From: Lachnospiraceae bacterium
Lineage (GTDB): Bacteria; Bacillota; Clostridia; Lachnospirales; Lachnospiraceae
Length of the DNA: 15,234 nucleotides
Assembly (NCBI GenBank): GCA_016293925.1
Contig: JAEDCX010000065.1
Span: 1-15,234 of the forward strand
Reading direction: 5' to 3'
Shown: positions 14,749-15,234 of the stretch, piece after piece
How the letters are laid out: each line of letters starts with the position of its first letter
Numbering within the stretch: position 1 is the stretch's first letter
Notes under the pieces: generated by a model
The model's input: only the letters and a program-made list of their open reading frames with translations
Databases searched by the model: none
Told to the model about the DNA's origin: nothing
Program-made: the position numbers and the translations under genes

Positions 14749-14784
14749 CGGTCTCACAAACTATTCTGACGTCGGTCTCACAAA
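14749..14784. repeat. Two 12-base direct repeats with a 24-base period
   Basis: CGGTCTCACAAA occurs exactly at 14749-14760 and again at 14773-14784, separated by 12 unrelated bases. The pair lies 143-178 bases upstream of the FliD-like start codon, at the breakpoint of the decayed flavodoxin gene. It could be a regulator site pair or a small duplication scar. Confidence 0.6.
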
Positions 14785-14787
14785 TGA

Positions 14788-14845
14788 TTCGTTGATATCT
14801 CTTTGTAAATCCCGTCTGTGATGTATAAACAATCATCGTTTTCAT
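14788..14845 (-). pseudogene. N-terminal remnant of a flavodoxin-domain gene
   Basis: The frame starting at 14845 reads MKTMIVYTSQTGFTKRYQR, which matches the start of flavodoxin-domain proteins (phosphate-binding loop T-S-Q-T-G-F-T). The similarity stops after about 19 residues; the frame then runs on through unrelated Cys-rich sequence to 14603, across the upstream region of the FliD-like gene. A working flavodoxin needs about 140 residues or more, so this is a 3'-deleted fragment. Its ATG overlaps the stop of the MarR-like fragment as ATGA, a relic of an old operon. Confidence 0.65.
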
Positions 14846-15081
14846 AGTGTCTGCACATTCCTTTCCATTTTGCTGATTGTCCGGATCGTCACCGCAAGTG
14901 CTTCCTCGGAAATATCCCGAAAAATCCTCTCCATCGCCTCGTTTGTCGCCGCTTCATTCTTCTCACAGAATTCCTTGCAGTATGGGGTCAATTGAATCCG
15001 CTTTGGCCTATCCCACCTACTTCCCGTCCTTCTACACCCGGCACATTTTTTGTATGTATTGTAAAAATTGCAAAATTGCAA
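14842..15081 (-). pseudogene. C-terminal remnant of a MarR-family regulator gene
   Basis: The open frame of 79 codons (TTG start) has MarR-like character only from about 15012 onward: DRPKRIQLTPYCKEFCEKNE, then MERIFRDISEEAL and IRTISKMERN, as in the wing end and C-terminal dimerisation helices of MarR proteins. The winged-helix DNA-binding part is absent, and the Cys in LTPYCKEF stands where Gly is usual. The first 23 residues (Cys, Arg and Asn rich) do not look like a real protein. The upstream DNA instead contains an AT-rich, TTGCAA-repeat region and the divergent tRNA-Leu promoter. I infer an internal deletion that removed most of marR. Confidence 0.6.
15068..15081. repeat. TTGCAA pair, possible relic operator
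   Basis: Two TTGCAA hexamers (15068-15073 and 15076-15081) are spaced by AA. Each hexamer is a palindrome. MarR-family operators are often built from TTGC/GCAA half-sites, so this may be the old autoregulatory site of the decayed marR gene beside it. This is inference; A/T-rich repeats also arise by chance. Confidence 0.3.
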
Positions 15082-15106
15082 AAGTCATAATTCATCAAAA
15101 AGATTA

Positions 15107-15138
15107 TTGACAACTACATATATCTTTGCTATTATAAT
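15107..15138 (+). promoter_or_regulatory. Promoter of tRNA-Leu(AAG)
   Basis: A perfect -35 box TTGACA (15107-15112) is followed after 17 bases by TATTAT (15130-15135); an overlapping TATAAT (15133-15138) has a 20-base spacer. The 17-base arrangement is more likely. The start site would fall near 15142, within the hairpin next to the tRNA. Confidence 0.8.
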
Positions 15139-15157
15139 CAAGTCGCGAAACGACTTG
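15139..15157 (+). repeat. Hairpin directly before tRNA-Leu(AAG)
   Basis: CAAGTCG (15139-15145) and CGACTTG (15151-15157) form a perfect 7-base stem with the loop CGAAA. The last stem base is also the first base of the mature tRNA. If transcription begins near 15142 only part of the stem is transcribed. Confidence 0.6.
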
Positions 15158-15234
15158 CGCGAGTGCTGGAATTGGCAGACAGGCTAGACTAAGGATCTAG
15201 TGTTGGCAACGACGTGTGGGTTCAAGTCCCATCT
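15157..15234 (+). tRNA. tRNA-Leu (anticodon AAG), 3' end cut by window edge
   Basis: 78 bases of a class II tRNA are visible. The acceptor 5' strand GCGCGAG is followed by TG, a D-arm with CTG/CAG stem, the anticodon stem CTAGA/TCTAG with loop CTAAGGA (anticodon AAG at 15191-15193), a long variable arm, and a T-arm GTGGG-TTCAAGT-CCCAT. The last two bases, CT, begin the expected 3' acceptor strand, so about six bases are missing. It should read CUU. An A at the first anticodon position is unusual for a bacterial leucine tRNA. Confidence 0.93.

Noticed and set aside
14603..14845. The 80-codon frame as a complete small protein
   Set aside because: Only its first 19 residues look like a protein family (flavodoxin). 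The rest is Cys-rich random-looking sequence that runs into the ribosome binding site and start of the FliD-like gene.

Overview
The window looks like chromosomal DNA from a low-GC-clade anaerobe (Bacillota, class Clostridia, most likely Lachnospiraceae). The reasons are the gene order dgt-dnaG-rpoD-trmK-nif3, four-subunit 2-oxoacid:ferredoxin oxidoreductase genes, strong purine-rich ribosome binding sites, a GerMN-type lipoprotein, and an unusual small protein with FliD-like C-terminal features. The lineage is an inference from gene content. No insertion sequence, phage gene, integrase or CRISPR array is visible. Every protein gene lies on the minus strand; only the last feature, a tRNA-Leu, is on the plus strand.

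Reading in the direction of transcription (right to left), the right edge holds a plus-strand tRNA-Leu(AAG), cut by the window end, with its own promoter. Next come the decayed remains of a MarR-regulator/flavodoxin gene pair (about 14788-15081), then a cysteine-free 244-residue protein whose C-terminal half resembles the flagellar cap protein FliD, and a tRNA-Leu(CAG) with a clear promoter and terminator.

Positions 11142-13518 hold an envelope group: a CAP/SCP-domain lipoprotein, a GerMN-like lipoprotein, and lrgA-lrgB. The latter is now known in some Bacillota as a pyruvate transport system. Directly downstream, under its own sigma-A-type promoter (11078-11107), is a complete pyruvate/2-oxoacid:ferredoxin oxidoreductase in the order gamma-delta-alpha-beta (7988-11025). 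A pyruvate-type transporter beside a pyruvate-oxidising enzyme is the most suggestive functional association in the window.

Positions 5620-7867 encode a polar amino-acid ABC importer (lipoprotein, permease, ATPase) ending in an intrinsic terminator. The left third (1-5408) is the macromolecular-synthesis cluster: dgt (dNTP triphosphohydrolase), dnaG (primase), rpoD/sigA (primary sigma factor), trmK (tRNA m1A22 methyltransferase) and a Nif3-family protein that runs off the left edge. These genes are tightly packed, with gaps of at most 32 bases and one ATGA overlap, which suggests one transcript.

For several genes the longest open frame is not the likely protein. Starts were moved to the codon with a well-placed ribosome binding site (trmK, rpoD, dnaG, dgt, the ABC ATPase, porA, both lipoproteins and the FliD-like protein).
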